Source of the DNA: JAGVSV01 sp050952845
Lineage (GTDB): Bacteria; Bacillota; Clostridia; Christensenellales; Aristaeellaceae
NCBI GenBank assembly: GCA_050952845.1
Contig: JBMNLP010000001.1
Span: 2,418,001-2,482,000, forward strand
Length of the DNA: 64,000 nucleotides
Reading direction: 5' to 3'
A program made the position numbers and the translations under genes. The notes beneath the pieces are model-generated. The model was not told where the DNA came from. It saw nothing but the letters and a program-made list of their open reading frames with translations, and searched no databases. Of the stretch, positions 25,825-34,922 are shown piece after piece (position 1 is the stretch's first letter; each line of letters opens with the position of its first letter).

Positions 25825-26096
25825 GAGCAAATTACGCCATCGTGGCGCACAAAGCAACGCAGGATTTTTGTCTCTGGCAAGGGGCAGAGGCGAGCGCCCG
25901 CTGTGCGGGATGAAGCGAGTCGTCAGCCCAATGAGCCACGGAGATTTCAAGCGAGCCACGCGAGCGTAGAAATCGACTATGGCGAATTGCGTCTCGTGAA
26001 CGCAGGCGTAGCAGCGCTACGACAAGTAAACAGCGACACGGCCAGAGGCAAAAAGACAAGTCTGTGACTACGCCACGATAAGTAAATTTGCTCTAA
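25822..26096. mobile_element. Type A inverted-repeat element, complete copy (MITE-like)
   Basis: A 275-base gene-free element whose ends are inverted repeats: TTAGAGCAAATT at the left and AATTTGCTCTAA at the right are perfect over 12 bases, and the match continues imperfectly (ATCGTGGCG/CGCCACGAT). Inner parts also pair (GTCTCTGGC with GCCAGAGGC), so the whole can fold as a long imperfect hairpin. A possible TA target duplication (TA-GAGC...GCTC-TA) suggests an IS630/Tc1-type transposition origin; that is inference. The right end abuts the ribosome binding site of the next gene. It accounts for most of the gene-free stretch 25763-26107. Confidence 0.65.
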
Positions 26097-26107
26097 GGAG
26101 GATATCT

Positions 26108-27067
26108 GTGAAACGCAACTGCAGAGGGATCATCATCCACCCTGAGGAACTGAGGCTGGACTGGCTGGACCGCATGGCGGATGCACGCCTGAATACGCTG
26201 GGCCTGCATCCAGTGGGCGGCAGGGATGCTCACCTGTCCCTGCAGGAAGCCATCGATCTGCATACGCTGCCCGAAAGCATGAAGCTGCGCGCCGCAGCCG
26301 CGTCCAGGGGCATCAGCGTGGAGTACGAGGCCCATGCCATAGCCTGGCTGCTGCCCCGCCATTTGATCGACCGCCACCCCGGCTGGTTCCGCATGGACCA
26401 TCAGGGGCAGCGCGTGGCCGACTTCAACCTGTGCGCCAGCAACCAGGACGCGCTGGACTATGTTGCCCAGCGCACCGCCACGCTGGCCAGGCTGCTGGAC
26501 ACTGGCGCACGGAAATACTACTACTGGCTGGACGATGTCACCGGCCATCACTGCAGCTGCCCCGATTGCCGCCCGCTTTCACCCAGCGACCAGCAGCTCA
26601 GGGTGGTCAACGCCATGCTGGCGGGTTTAAAGCAGGTGGACCAAGGCGCCAGGCTATGCTACCTGGCATACCACGATGCCCTGCAGGTGCCCGCCAAGGT
26701 CGAGCCGCTGGACGGCGTATTTTTGGAATATGCGCCCATTCGCCGCGACCACCATGCGCCCATCAACGACCCTGCCAATGAAAAGAACGCCCGGGAAGTA
26801 GCGCCGCTGAAGGAGCTGGTGCGCTTTTTTGGCGCCAGGGACAGCCGGGTGCTGGATTATTGGATGGACAACTCCCTGTTTTCCAATTGGACAAAGCCGC
26901 CCAAGCCATTTCAGCTGGCCGAGGAGGTTATGAAAAGGGATGTGGACTTTTACCGCTCCCTGGGCATTGAGGAAATCACCAGCTTTGGATGCTATCTGGG
27001 CCAGGACTATGAGGAACTATACGGCAAAGTTCCGCTGGCGGCGTATGGCAGGATGCTGATGGGCTGA
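26108..27067 (+). CDS. DUF4838-like putative glycoside hydrolase-fold protein
   Basis: A 319-residue cytoplasmic protein with no signal peptide. The segment YWLDDVTGHHCSCPDCRPLS, with its C-x-C-x-x-C cluster, and the upstream SRGISVEYEAHA and downstream YLAYHDALQVP resemble DUF4838 proteins, which have a TIM-barrel fold and often sit in carbohydrate loci. Length corresponds to the core barrel without extra domains. GTG start with AAGGAGGATATCT, part of which touches the type A element end. Substrate and activity unknown; the family call is from memory of the motif and moderate. Confidence 0.6.
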   Translation: MKRNCRGIIIHPEELRLDWLDRMADARLNTLGLHPVGGRDAHLSLQEAIDLHTLPESMKLRAAAASRGISVEYEAHAIAWLLPRHLIDRHPGWFRMDHQGQRVADFNLCASNQDALDYVAQRTATLARLLDTGARKYYYWLDDVTGHHCSCPDCRPLSPSDQQLRVVNAMLAGLKQVDQGARLCYLAYHDALQVPAKVEPLDGVFLEYAPIRRDHHAPINDPANEKNAREVAPLKELVRFFGARDSRVLDYWMDNSLFSNWTKPPKPFQLAEEVMKRDVDFYRSLGIEEITSFGCYLGQDYEELYGKVPLAAYGRMLMG

Positions 27068-27107
27068 TGTAGCAGGCTTTGCTACTCGCCGAAAGGAGTG
27101 GTAGTTT

Positions 27108-27626
27108 ATGGAAAAGAAGGGATATGTGCATCTCTATACCGGAACCGGAAAAGGCAAGACAACGGCGGCTTTCGGGCTGGCGCTGCGGGCAGCCTGTGCC
27201 GGCATGCGCGTTTACATCGGCCAGTTTGTAAAGGGCATGAAGTATTCCGAATTAAAAGTCCAGGATTATATCCCGAACATCACCATTGAACAGTATGGCA
27301 GGGATTGTTTTATAGAAACAGAACCCACCCCCGAGGATATTCAATGCGCCGAAATCGGATTTGAGAAAATAAAAGCCGCGCTGAAATCCGGGGCATACGA
27401 TGTGGTCGTTATAGACGAAATCACAGTCGCCCTGTACTATCGGCTCATTTCATTGGAGGATTTGGTGAAAGCCATTGCAGGCAGAAACCCTAAAATCGAA
27501 GTGGTGATGACAGGAAGGAATGCCCCTCCGGAGCTGATCCAAACTGCCGACCTGGTAACGGAAATGGCGGAGAGAAAGCATTATTATCAGCAAGGGATTC
27601 AGGCGAGGGAAGGAATCGAGTTTTAG
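27108..27626 (+). CDS. cobA: Cob(I)alamin/corrinoid adenosyltransferase (CobA/BtuR type)
   Basis: A 172-residue P-loop protein that transfers the adenosyl group of ATP to cob(I)alamin or cob(I)yrinate diamide. The N-terminus KGYVHLYTGTGKGKTTAAFG contains the family P-loop GTGKGKTT, and VVVIDEITVALYYRL is the Walker B-like segment; VMTGRNAPPELIQTADLVTEM is typical of CobA. No other corrinoid genes are in the window, so it stands alone here. ATG with GAAAGGAG upstream; 245 gene-free bases follow. Confidence 0.93.
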   Translation: MEKKGYVHLYTGTGKGKTTAAFGLALRAACAGMRVYIGQFVKGMKYSELKVQDYIPNITIEQYGRDCFIETEPTPEDIQCAEIGFEKIKAALKSGAYDVVVIDEITVALYYRLISLEDLVKAIAGRNPKIEVVMTGRNAPPELIQTADLVTEMAERKHYYQQGIQAREGIEF

Positions 27627-27871
27627 AGTATACTTTCTTTTCATGACTCGAGCGCCCCCTATGGTTTGATTTTCCGACCTTTATCACAGATGCCTATGCA
27701 ATGAGCCTGTTCAGGCGTTTTGCAATGGATATCGTTTCCTCGCTAATTAATTTTTGTTATAATAATCCTTGCCTTGGGAAATAAACTTCTCATATGTTTT
27801 TCCGGGCATCCTGGTCGTATCGGCGCAAAAAGAAGTCAAGATCGTTTTAATCGAGTGAAGGTGAAAAAGAC

Positions 27872-29593
27872 ATGTTGATGGAATATGCAAAAAAGTATGC
27901 AAAACACATTGTCGGGCAGCTTTTCTTTGCAAGCACCTGGGTGTATGCACAGCTTCTGATACCGCGTTTGATGGTGGACATTGTAGATTCCGGCATCATG
28001 ATGAACGACATGCATGCCATTGTTCACCGGGGTTTGCTGATGCTGTTGGCAACGGTTTTTAATATCGTTTCTTTGATGATTTCCCTGTATTTTCTTACAA
28101 AAGCAACCGCAGGGATATCAAGGGATTTAAGGGCAGATTTGTTCGAAAAGGTGATCGATTGGTCGAAGGAAACCAGGACAGGTTTTTCCAATTCCACCTT
28201 AATTACAAGAACGGTGAACGACGTGAAGCAGGTATCAAATTTCATCGATCTGTCTTTAAGGAAGATTTTTACCCTCACCTTGACCGTCATTGGGGCGCTG
28301 GCTGTATCGTTTTCGCTGGATGCTAAATTGGCCTCGATGATCCTGATCATCATTCCGGCTATCTTCTTTTTGGGTCTTTTCCTGACAACGAGGGCGCTTC
28401 CACAATATGCCCTCATCCGTCTTTCTGTCGACCGGATTAATCAGCTTTTTAGAGAAAACATCAGAGGAATTCGTGTGATCAGAGCCTTTAATAAATCCGG
28501 CTATGAGGTGAAGGAGTTCGAAAAGGCGACAAAAGATGCCTATGAGGCGAACGTCAAGTCGGAATCGACCATGATGCTGTTAAGCCCTCTCATTTTACTG
28601 CTCACCAATATGTTGATTTTAGCTATTCTATTCATAGGCGGTGGGCGCGCCCAGACAGGCACGATAAAGCTTGGCGTTCTGATCGGTCTCATCGAATACG
28701 CGACCATCAGCTTAAGCAATATTCAGCAGTTCGCTTCCATCGTCACCATGATCCCGAGGTCGAAGGTTTCCATCGATAGAATTTCAGAGGTTTTGTCGAC
28801 GGAAGAGCTTTTAACGATCAAAGAAGACAGCTTGGAATCGGACGAAAAAGGCATTCGCTTTCAGAATATAGATTTTTACTATCCGGGTTCCCGCAGAGCC
28901 ACCTTGAGAAACCTCAGTTTCCATCTGGGGAAGGGAGAGACCAAGGCGATCATCGGTTCAACAGGAAGCGGAAAATCCACCGTTCTCAAGCTATTGCTGC
29001 GAGACTACGACGCCTATCAGGGGCGGATTTGCCTGAATGGCAGGAACATTCAAAACCTTTCGAGAGAAGAAATCAGCCGAGCCGTGACATTTGTTCCACA
29101 AACCAGCTTTTTATTTTCAGGCAGCATCAGGGAAAACATTCAAACCGGAAAAAAAGACGCTGCTGATGGGGAGATTTGGGGAGTTCTGGACATGGTTCAG
29201 ATGGGAGATTTTTTTAGAGCATCTCCGGAAGGGTTGGATACGCACATCGCCCAAAACGCAGTCAACTTTTCGGGCGGACAAAAGCAAAGGATTTCAATTG
29301 CCCGCGGCTTGATCAGGGAATCGGATTTCTATGTTTTCGATGACTGTTTCTCTGCCCTGGATTATTCAACCGAAAAGAAAATCCGCAAAGCCATTCGGGA
29401 AAAGCTGGCGGATCGGGGCGTTTTGGTGGTTGCTCAACGCGTTGCCACCGTTAGGGATGCAGACGAGATTCTCGTCCTTGAAAGAGGGGAAATTACAGAA
29501 AGGGGAAGCCACGAAGAGCTTGCCGAAAGTTCGGAGATTTACAAAGAAATCCTCGCTTCGCAATCAAAGTCCCAGGAGGGGGAAATCAGATGA
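27872..29593 (+). CDS. ABC exporter half-transporter, degenerate Walker B subunit (second exporter)
   Basis: A 573-residue half-transporter. Membrane segments fill about residues 15-300. The ATPase domain has Walker A GSTGSGKST, signature FSGGQKQRISIARGL and Walker B FYVFDDCFSALD, where Asp replaces the catalytic Glu. The next gene overlaps it by four bases and carries the opposite defect, so they form a heterodimeric exporter like the one at 3452-7118. Base composition is more AT-rich than the surrounding genes, which suggests separate acquisition. Confidence 0.9.
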   Translation: MLMEYAKKYAKHIVGQLFFASTWVYAQLLIPRLMVDIVDSGIMMNDMHAIVHRGLLMLLATVFNIVSLMISLYFLTKATAGISRDLRADLFEKVIDWSKETRTGFSNSTLITRTVNDVKQVSNFIDLSLRKIFTLTLTVIGALAVSFSLDAKLASMILIIIPAIFFLGLFLTTRALPQYALIRLSVDRINQLFRENIRGIRVIRAFNKSGYEVKEFEKATKDAYEANVKSESTMMLLSPLILLLTNMLILAILFIGGGRAQTGTIKLGVLIGLIEYATISLSNIQQFASIVTMIPRSKVSIDRISEVLSTEELLTIKEDSLESDEKGIRFQNIDFYYPGSRRATLRNLSFHLGKGETKAIIGSTGSGKSTVLKLLLRDYDAYQGRICLNGRNIQNLSREEISRAVTFVPQTSFLFSGSIRENIQTGKKDAADGEIWGVLDMVQMGDFFRASPEGLDTHIAQNAVNFSGGQKQRISIARGLIRESDFYVFDDCFSALDYSTEKKIRKAIREKLADRGVLVVAQRVATVRDADEILVLERGEITERGSHEELAESSEIYKEILASQSKSQEGEIR

Positions 29594-31470
29594 ATACAGA
29601 ATCCGTCCACAACAAAGATCAACAGGAAGAAGGGCTGCCGGGGGTTTCCAGAGGCGTGGGAGGGGCAGGACGTGTTTCAGGCCTCCTGACATCGGGCAGC
29701 ACAAAAAACGCCAAGGGCACCCTGTTCAGGCTGTTCAGAAACTTAGCCTCCTTCAAGTGGGTTTTCATAGCGGCGATCCTGCTGACGTTGGCCGCCTCCC
29801 TCGTTCAAATACTCATTCCAAGAAAGATTGGTCAAATCATCAATATCTTGACCGAACTGTTGACAAAGAATATTGCTTTAGATTGGGCAATTTTAGGGAA
29901 AATAGGCATCACCCTTCTGATATTGTATGTTTTCAACTTTCTCTCCAACTATGTCTCCGGCATTTTAATGGTAAGGGTCTCCCAGAATGTCATACAATCT
30001 CTAAGAAATCAAATGCAGGTCAAACTGAATTCCCTCACTTTGAATTATTTCGACCGCTCATCGGCGGGCGACATGGTTTCATTGCTGAGCAACGATTTGG
30101 ACAATGTGGCCAACACGTTGCAAAACGGTTTAACAAGTTCATTGTCGGCAATTGTCCTGCTGGCAGGCGTCATCACCATGATGATCATCATCAACCCGAT
30201 ACTGGCCTTTTTATCCATGATCGTCATTCCTGTCTCTTACCTGATGGTGAAATACCTGATTGGCAAAGCAAAGCCTGTCTTTCAGAAGAATGCGAACCTG
30301 ACGGGCGTTTTTAACGGAAAGATAGAAGAAGCTTATATGGGAGAAGACATTGTAAAACACTATAATATCGGGACTGATTTAAAAACGGAACTGTCTTCCC
30401 TGAACGAAGAACTATATGACAGCGAGTGGAAATCGTCGTTGGTTTCTTTTGTGACCAGGCCTGCCGGCGATTTAATTCTGAACTCAAATTACGTTTTGTT
30501 GGCAATCTGGGGCGGCAGATATGTCATCCATGGCGTATTGTCCCTGGGAGGCTTTCAAGCTTTTCTGCAGTATACCCATATGCTCAGAGGTCCGTTCAAT
30601 CAGGTACTGGGAATTTTTAACACCATCATGTCTGCATTGGCTTCAGCAGAGCGGGTTTTCGATTTCCTGGACGCTGAAGAGATCATCGAATTGGGACATG
30701 AAAGCATGGATGCGGACGCTGTCAGAGGAGAGATAGCATTCGATCAGGTCGATTTCGGGTATACGGAAAACCTGCTCTTTGACGGAGTGAACCTGAAAGT
30801 AAAGCCCGGAGAGCAGGTTGCCATCGTCGGCAGAACCGGAGCCGGCAAAACAACCCTGGTCAACCTGCTGATGCGCTTTTATGAGATAAGCGACGGAAAA
30901 ATCTATATCGACGGAAAAGATACAAAAAACTATCAAACCGAGGAGCTTAGAAAAGCATACGCCATGGTTTTGCAGGACACCTGGCTTTTTTCGGGTAGTA
31001 TCAGGGATAACATCGCCTATGGGGCGGATATCTCCAGCAAAGAAGATTTGTCGGATGTGGATTTCGAAAGAATTAAAGAGGCGGCCACATTGGCACGGGC
31101 AGATTCATTTATTGAGTGCCTCCCTCAGGGCTACGATACCGTTTTAACCGAAGGAGCCTCCAATATCAGCCAGGGAGAAATGCAGCTGTTGACGATCGCC
31201 AGAGCCATGATTAAAAAGGCGCCCATCATTATCCTGGACGAGGCTACGTCTTCAGTGGATACGCGTACAGAATTATTAATTCAGCAGGGGCTGAAGGAGC
31301 TGGCAGCCCATTCCACCAGCTTTATCATCGCGCACAGGCTTTCCACCATCCAGGACGCCGACAGGATCATTGTGATGGACAGCGGAACGATTGTAGAAGT
31401 CGGAACACATCGGGAGTTGCTCGAAAAGAACGGCTACTACGCCGAGATGTATCTTGCCGGGCAGTCGTAG
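29590..31470 (+). CDS. ABC exporter half-transporter, degenerate signature subunit (second exporter)
   Basis: A 626-residue half-transporter with a poorly conserved, Gly-rich N-terminal extension of about 45 residues before the first membrane segment. The ATPase domain has Walker A GRTGAGKTT, signature ISQGEMQLLTIARAM (degenerate) and Walker B IIILDEATSSVD with intact Glu. It complements the upstream 573-residue subunit. ATGA overlap with the upstream gene indicates translational coupling. An effector-binding protein gene lies convergently downstream. Confidence 0.9.
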   Translation: MNTESVHNKDQQEEGLPGVSRGVGGAGRVSGLLTSGSTKNAKGTLFRLFRNLASFKWVFIAAILLTLAASLVQILIPRKIGQIINILTELLTKNIALDWAILGKIGITLLILYVFNFLSNYVSGILMVRVSQNVIQSLRNQMQVKLNSLTLNYFDRSSAGDMVSLLSNDLDNVANTLQNGLTSSLSAIVLLAGVITMMIIINPILAFLSMIVIPVSYLMVKYLIGKAKPVFQKNANLTGVFNGKIEEAYMGEDIVKHYNIGTDLKTELSSLNEELYDSEWKSSLVSFVTRPAGDLILNSNYVLLAIWGGRYVIHGVLSLGGFQAFLQYTHMLRGPFNQVLGIFNTIMSALASAERVFDFLDAEEIIELGHESMDADAVRGEIAFDQVDFGYTENLLFDGVNLKVKPGEQVAIVGRTGAGKTTLVNLLMRFYEISDGKIYIDGKDTKNYQTEELRKAYAMVLQDTWLFSGSIRDNIAYGADISSKEDLSDVDFERIKEAATLARADSFIECLPQGYDTVLTEGASNISQGEMQLLTIARAMIKKAPIIILDEATSSVDTRTELLIQQGLKELAAHSTSFIIAHRLSTIQDADRIIVMDSGTIVEVGTHRELLEKNGYYAEMYLAGQS

Positions 31471-31524
31471 AATGAACAGCTGCCGACAATCCCATTGCAA
31501 AGCGGGATAGAACTATGATGAAAG

Positions 31525-32088
31525 CTATACTCTCCTGACCGGTCTGACGTATTTCCAGAATCTCATACAGTCATGATATAAGTAGGTGATTTTCCCCGGG
31601 GTGGTATCAAGGCAATAGCCTGCAGCCGAGTAGTCAAACGCTTTCATTGCATTTTCAATTTTCTCTTCGACCATGCTGTTCTCGGTTTCATAGTCAAACG
31701 GACCATGCTCAAAAACAATGTAATCAGCTTCCGGAATGTCTGTCAGAATCATTTGAGCCGGCACTTCGCCGTCGTAATCAAGCGGCAAGCGAACACCGTA
31801 ACACTCTGCGAGCGGAATACCCCAGCTGCAGATTCTTCCTGTCGGTTCATTGACGAACGCCATGAGTTGCCCGCTGCCGCTGTCGGCGGCACTGCCTCCC
31901 ATATCATCCAGCTTCCCTTTGATGCTGTCCAGCAAGCCACAGATGGTTTCGCAGTCCTGTCCGGGGATCAGGCTTTGCTTCTGCCAAAAATCCCAATAGC
32001 CGATGCTCTCATAGTTTTTGATGTGCAAAAACTTGTGTGCAGGGATAGTAATGAAATAGACTTTTACTTCTTCCGTTGTATTGTGCAT
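31525..32088 (-). CDS. GyrI-like effector-binding domain protein
   Basis: A 187-residue soluble protein of the GyrI/AraC effector-binding (SOUL-like) fold without a DNA-binding domain. Signs are VYFITIPAHKFLHIKNYESIGYWDFW at the N-terminus, GRICSWGIPLAE in the middle, and ADYIVFEHGPFDYE near residue 130. Stand-alone domains of this kind bind hydrophobic or drug-like ligands. Its convergent neighbour is a multidrug-type ABC exporter, which fits but proves nothing. ATG follows GGAGGAACCGGT. Confidence 0.72.
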   Translation of the reverse strand: MHNTTEEVKVYFITIPAHKFLHIKNYESIGYWDFWQKQSLIPGQDCETICGLLDSIKGKLDDMGGSAADSGSGQLMAFVNEPTGRICSWGIPLAECYGVRLPLDYDGEVPAQMILTDIPEADYIVFEHGPFDYETENSMVEEKIENAMKAFDYSAAGYCLDTTPGKITYLYHDCMRFWKYVRPVRRV

Positions 32089-32273
32089 ACCGGTTCCTCC
32101 AAATCCTAAAATTTTGAATGCCTCTGTGCCATTCGCGCATCAGCTCACCTCCGGAACGTTCCATAGCCATTATACATGACTTTTATGTCACATGCTTGAT
32201 ATGAGTTGCGATCCTCAAGCGCAGCATACAAAGCCGGCAGAATAAAAGTACCAGCAATCTTGTTGAGAATCAA

Positions 32274-32302
32274 TAGACGCCTCCTGCCCAACCTGCTATA
32301 CT
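32274..32302 (+). promoter_or_regulatory. Probable promoter of the Gfo/amidohydrolase operon
   Basis: -35-like TAGACG (32274-32279), 17-base spacer, -10 TATACT (32297-32302), 34 bases before the start codon. The same unusual AATAGACGC with a 17-base spacer is found before the glycosidase gene at 37269-39242, which supports it. Confidence 0.5.
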
Positions 32303-32335
32303 GGGTTCATCATATTCTTATGGGAGGTTATCTAC

Positions 32336-33385
32336 ATGATTGTCGGCATCATCGGCTGCGGCACCATCGCCAACTCGGCGCACATCCCCTCATACCTGAA
32401 AAACAAAGAGGTCACCATCAAATACTTCTGCGACATCATTCCCGAGCGGGCGCAAGCCGCGGTGGAAAAATACGGCTGCGGCATCGCCGTCACCGATTAC
32501 CATGCTGTCATCAGGGATCCGGAGGTCCAGGCCATTTCTGTCTGCGTGCCCAACAACATGCACGCGCCCATCTCCATCGACGCCATGCGCGCAGGCAAGC
32601 ACGTGCTGTGCGAAAAGCCGGCTGCGCGCACCTATGACGAAGCCCTGCAAATGCAGAAGGCGCAGCATGAAACCGGCATGACGCTGAACATCGGTGTCGT
32701 CAACCGCTTCAACGACAGCGTCAACCGCATCAAAGCCATCATCGACCAGGGCCGCCTGGGCGAAGTATACCATGTGTACGTGTCCTTCCGGGCGCACCGG
32801 TCCATTCCGGGGCTGGGCGGCGCGTTCACCACCAAGGCCATTGCCGGTGGCGGCGCGCTGATCGACTGGGGCGTACACTACCTGGACATCGTCATGTACT
32901 GCTGCGGCGACCCCAAACCCCTGACGGTATCGGGCGCGGCGTTCTGCAAGCTGGGTAAAGACATCGATGGCTATGTGTACAAGTCCATGTGGGCAGGACC
33001 TCCCGTCCCCGGCGGCACCTATGACGTGGACGACTCGGTCACGGCGCTGATCCGTACCAAAGGTCCGGTGCTGACGGTACACGGCGCCTGGGCGCAGAAC
33101 ATCGGCGAAAGCGAAACCTACATCGACTTCATGGGTGATAAAGCCGGCATCCGCCTAAACTACGGCGGCGGCTTCACGATGTACATGGTGGAGGATAGCG
33201 CGCTCGTCACCTACAAGCCCGATTATCTCATGAGCGACATGTTCCAGAACGAAATCGACAGCTTTGTCCGCTGCATCAAAACCGGCGAAAAGCTGCCCAG
33301 CCACATCGACACCGTCATCATCACCGCGCAGATGATGCAAGCCATCTACGATTCATCCGCCGCCGGAAAGGAGATCATACTGTAA
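32336..33385 (+). CDS. Gfo/Idh/MocA family oxidoreductase
   Basis: A 349-residue NAD(P)-dependent sugar dehydrogenase-type protein. Rossmann motif VGIIGCGTIANSAH at the N-terminus, the family CEKPAART motif near residue 95, and a probable catalytic-site segment GALIDWGVHYLDIVMYCCG. Substrate is likely a sugar, inositol or sugar acid but cannot be specified. It overlaps the amidohydrolase gene start by one base (TAATG), so the two act in one pathway. Confidence 0.88.
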   Translation: MIVGIIGCGTIANSAHIPSYLKNKEVTIKYFCDIIPERAQAAVEKYGCGIAVTDYHAVIRDPEVQAISVCVPNNMHAPISIDAMRAGKHVLCEKPAARTYDEALQMQKAQHETGMTLNIGVVNRFNDSVNRIKAIIDQGRLGEVYHVYVSFRAHRSIPGLGGAFTTKAIAGGGALIDWGVHYLDIVMYCCGDPKPLTVSGAAFCKLGKDIDGYVYKSMWAGPPVPGGTYDVDDSVTALIRTKGPVLTVHGAWAQNIGESETYIDFMGDKAGIRLNYGGGFTMYMVEDSALVTYKPDYLMSDMFQNEIDSFVRCIKTGEKLPSHIDTVIITAQMMQAIYDSSAAGKEIIL

Positions 33386-34539
33386 TGGACAAACCGCTGC
33401 TGATCAAAAACGCCACCATATTTGACGGCGTCCGCGAGGAGTTCTACAAAGCCGATATATTAGCTGAAAACAGCAAAATCAAAGCCATCGGCAACGATCT
33501 CACCGCCGCTGACGCCAGGGTGGTGGACGCGGAGGGGCTTTACGCCTTCCCCGGCTTTATCGACGCGCACAGCCACCTGGGCATGGACGGCTGGGGCATC
33601 GGCTATGAAGGCTCCGACTACAACGAGATGAATGACGTCATCTGCCCCCACCTGCGGGCGATCGACGGCTTCAAGCCCGTTCAGCCCTCCATGAAGGACG
33701 CGGCGCTGGGCGGCGTCACCACCATTGTGACGGGGCCCGGCAGCGCCAACGTGCTGGGCGGCACCTTTTTAGCCGCCAAAACTGTCGGGCGCCGGGTGGA
33801 CGACATGCTGATCAAAGCCGAGGTGGCCATGAAATGCGCGTTTGGCGAAAACCCCAAGCGCTGCTACCGCGACAAAAGCGTGTCCTCCCGCATGACAACA
33901 GCTGCCAAGCTGCGCGAAATGCTGTTCAAGGCGCGGGAGTACATGCAGAAGCTGGACACTGCCGGCGATGACGCCTCGAAAAAGCCGGCGTTTGATATCA
34001 AAATGGAAGCCCTGATCCCGGTGCTGCGCGGCGACATGCCGCTGAAAGCGCATGCCCACGCCACCGAGGACATCTTCACGGCGCTGCGCATCGCGCGGGA
34101 GTTTGGCGTACCCATCACCTTAGAGCACGTCACCGAAGGCCACATGATCGTCGAGGAGCTAGCCCGCGAGCAGGTACCGCTGGCAGTCGGCCCGTCCCTG
34201 GGCACAGCCAGCAAGTTTGAGCTGCGCAACAAATCCTGGACAACGCCGGGCATCTTAGCCAAGGCAGGATGCGAGGTGTCCATCATCACCGACGCGCCCG
34301 TCATCCCGCAGCAGTACCTGGCGCTCTGCGCGGGGCTGGCGGTCAAATCCGGCATGGACAGGTTCGCCGCGCTGAAAGCCATCACCATCAACCCTGCCCG
34401 CCACGCCGGCATCGCCGACCGCGTAGGCTCGCTGGAAGCCGGCAAGGACGCCGACATCGTGTTAACCGATGGCTGCCCGTTCGAAGTATCCACCACCATC
34501 AAGGCTGTGTACATAAACGGCATACCGGTGGAAGAATAA
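33385..34539 (+). CDS. Amidohydrolase (imidazolonepropionase-like)
   Basis: A 384-residue metal-dependent amidohydrolase. The H-x-H pair is in FIDAHSHLGMDGWG; further metal-site histidines are in KAHAHATEDIF and LEHVTEGH; the catalytic Asp is in IITDAPVIPQQ. The C-terminus AGIADRVGSLEAGKDADIVL is typical. Coupled to the Gfo/Idh/MocA gene upstream, it may open a lactam, lactone or cyclic imide ring in a catabolic route; the substrate is unknown. A strong terminator follows. Confidence 0.87.
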   Translation: MDKPLLIKNATIFDGVREEFYKADILAENSKIKAIGNDLTAADARVVDAEGLYAFPGFIDAHSHLGMDGWGIGYEGSDYNEMNDVICPHLRAIDGFKPVQPSMKDAALGGVTTIVTGPGSANVLGGTFLAAKTVGRRVDDMLIKAEVAMKCAFGENPKRCYRDKSVSSRMTTAAKLREMLFKAREYMQKLDTAGDDASKKPAFDIKMEALIPVLRGDMPLKAHAHATEDIFTALRIAREFGVPITLEHVTEGHMIVEELAREQVPLAVGPSLGTASKFELRNKSWTTPGILAKAGCEVSIITDAPVIPQQYLALCAGLAVKSGMDRFAALKAITINPARHAGIADRVGSLEAGKDADIVLTDGCPFEVSTTIKAVYINGIPVEE

Positions 34540-34557
34540 CAATCGATTAGAACATCG

Positions 34558-34585
34558 CCCCGCGCTGCCAAAAGCGCGGGGTTTT
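34558..34585 (+). terminator. Intrinsic terminator after the amidohydrolase gene
   Basis: Perfect 9-base stem CCCCGCGCT/AGCGCGGGG, 6-base loop, then TTTT. The remaining 34586-34922 up to the next gene holds no gene I can support; one plus-strand frame ends in a 30-residue open tail (TPMTKLVKEIRAYLDSCLK) that may be a coding remnant. Confidence 0.85.
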
Positions 34586-34922
34586 GCATATGGTAAATTG
34601 TATTGTGGGCTGGGTGCTCGCATCGCAGCGCTACATGATGACACGCTGCCTGCGCCATATCGACGGTACGCCCATGACAAAGTTGGTGAAAGAGATTAGA
34701 GCATACTTGGACAGCTGCTTGAAATAGTCTACCGTTCTGGATTCTGGGTTGATGACGATTGCTGCTTTTTGCGGGCGTAGAGGTTCTTTACTGCTTTGCT
34801 GAAATCGCATTCTCTTCTTATGTTGTTGACTCTTCTTTCAAACTTACCTCTCCTGGGGTGTCAACGGTCTGATAGGCAGCTCGTCAAAATGCATTCCTCG
34901 TTTTTAAAACAACAATCCTCCA

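Noticed and set aside
34586..34922. Short plus-strand frame ending TPMTKLVKEIRAYLDSCLK
   Set aside because: No start signal and no recognised domain; kept only as a possible coding remnant.
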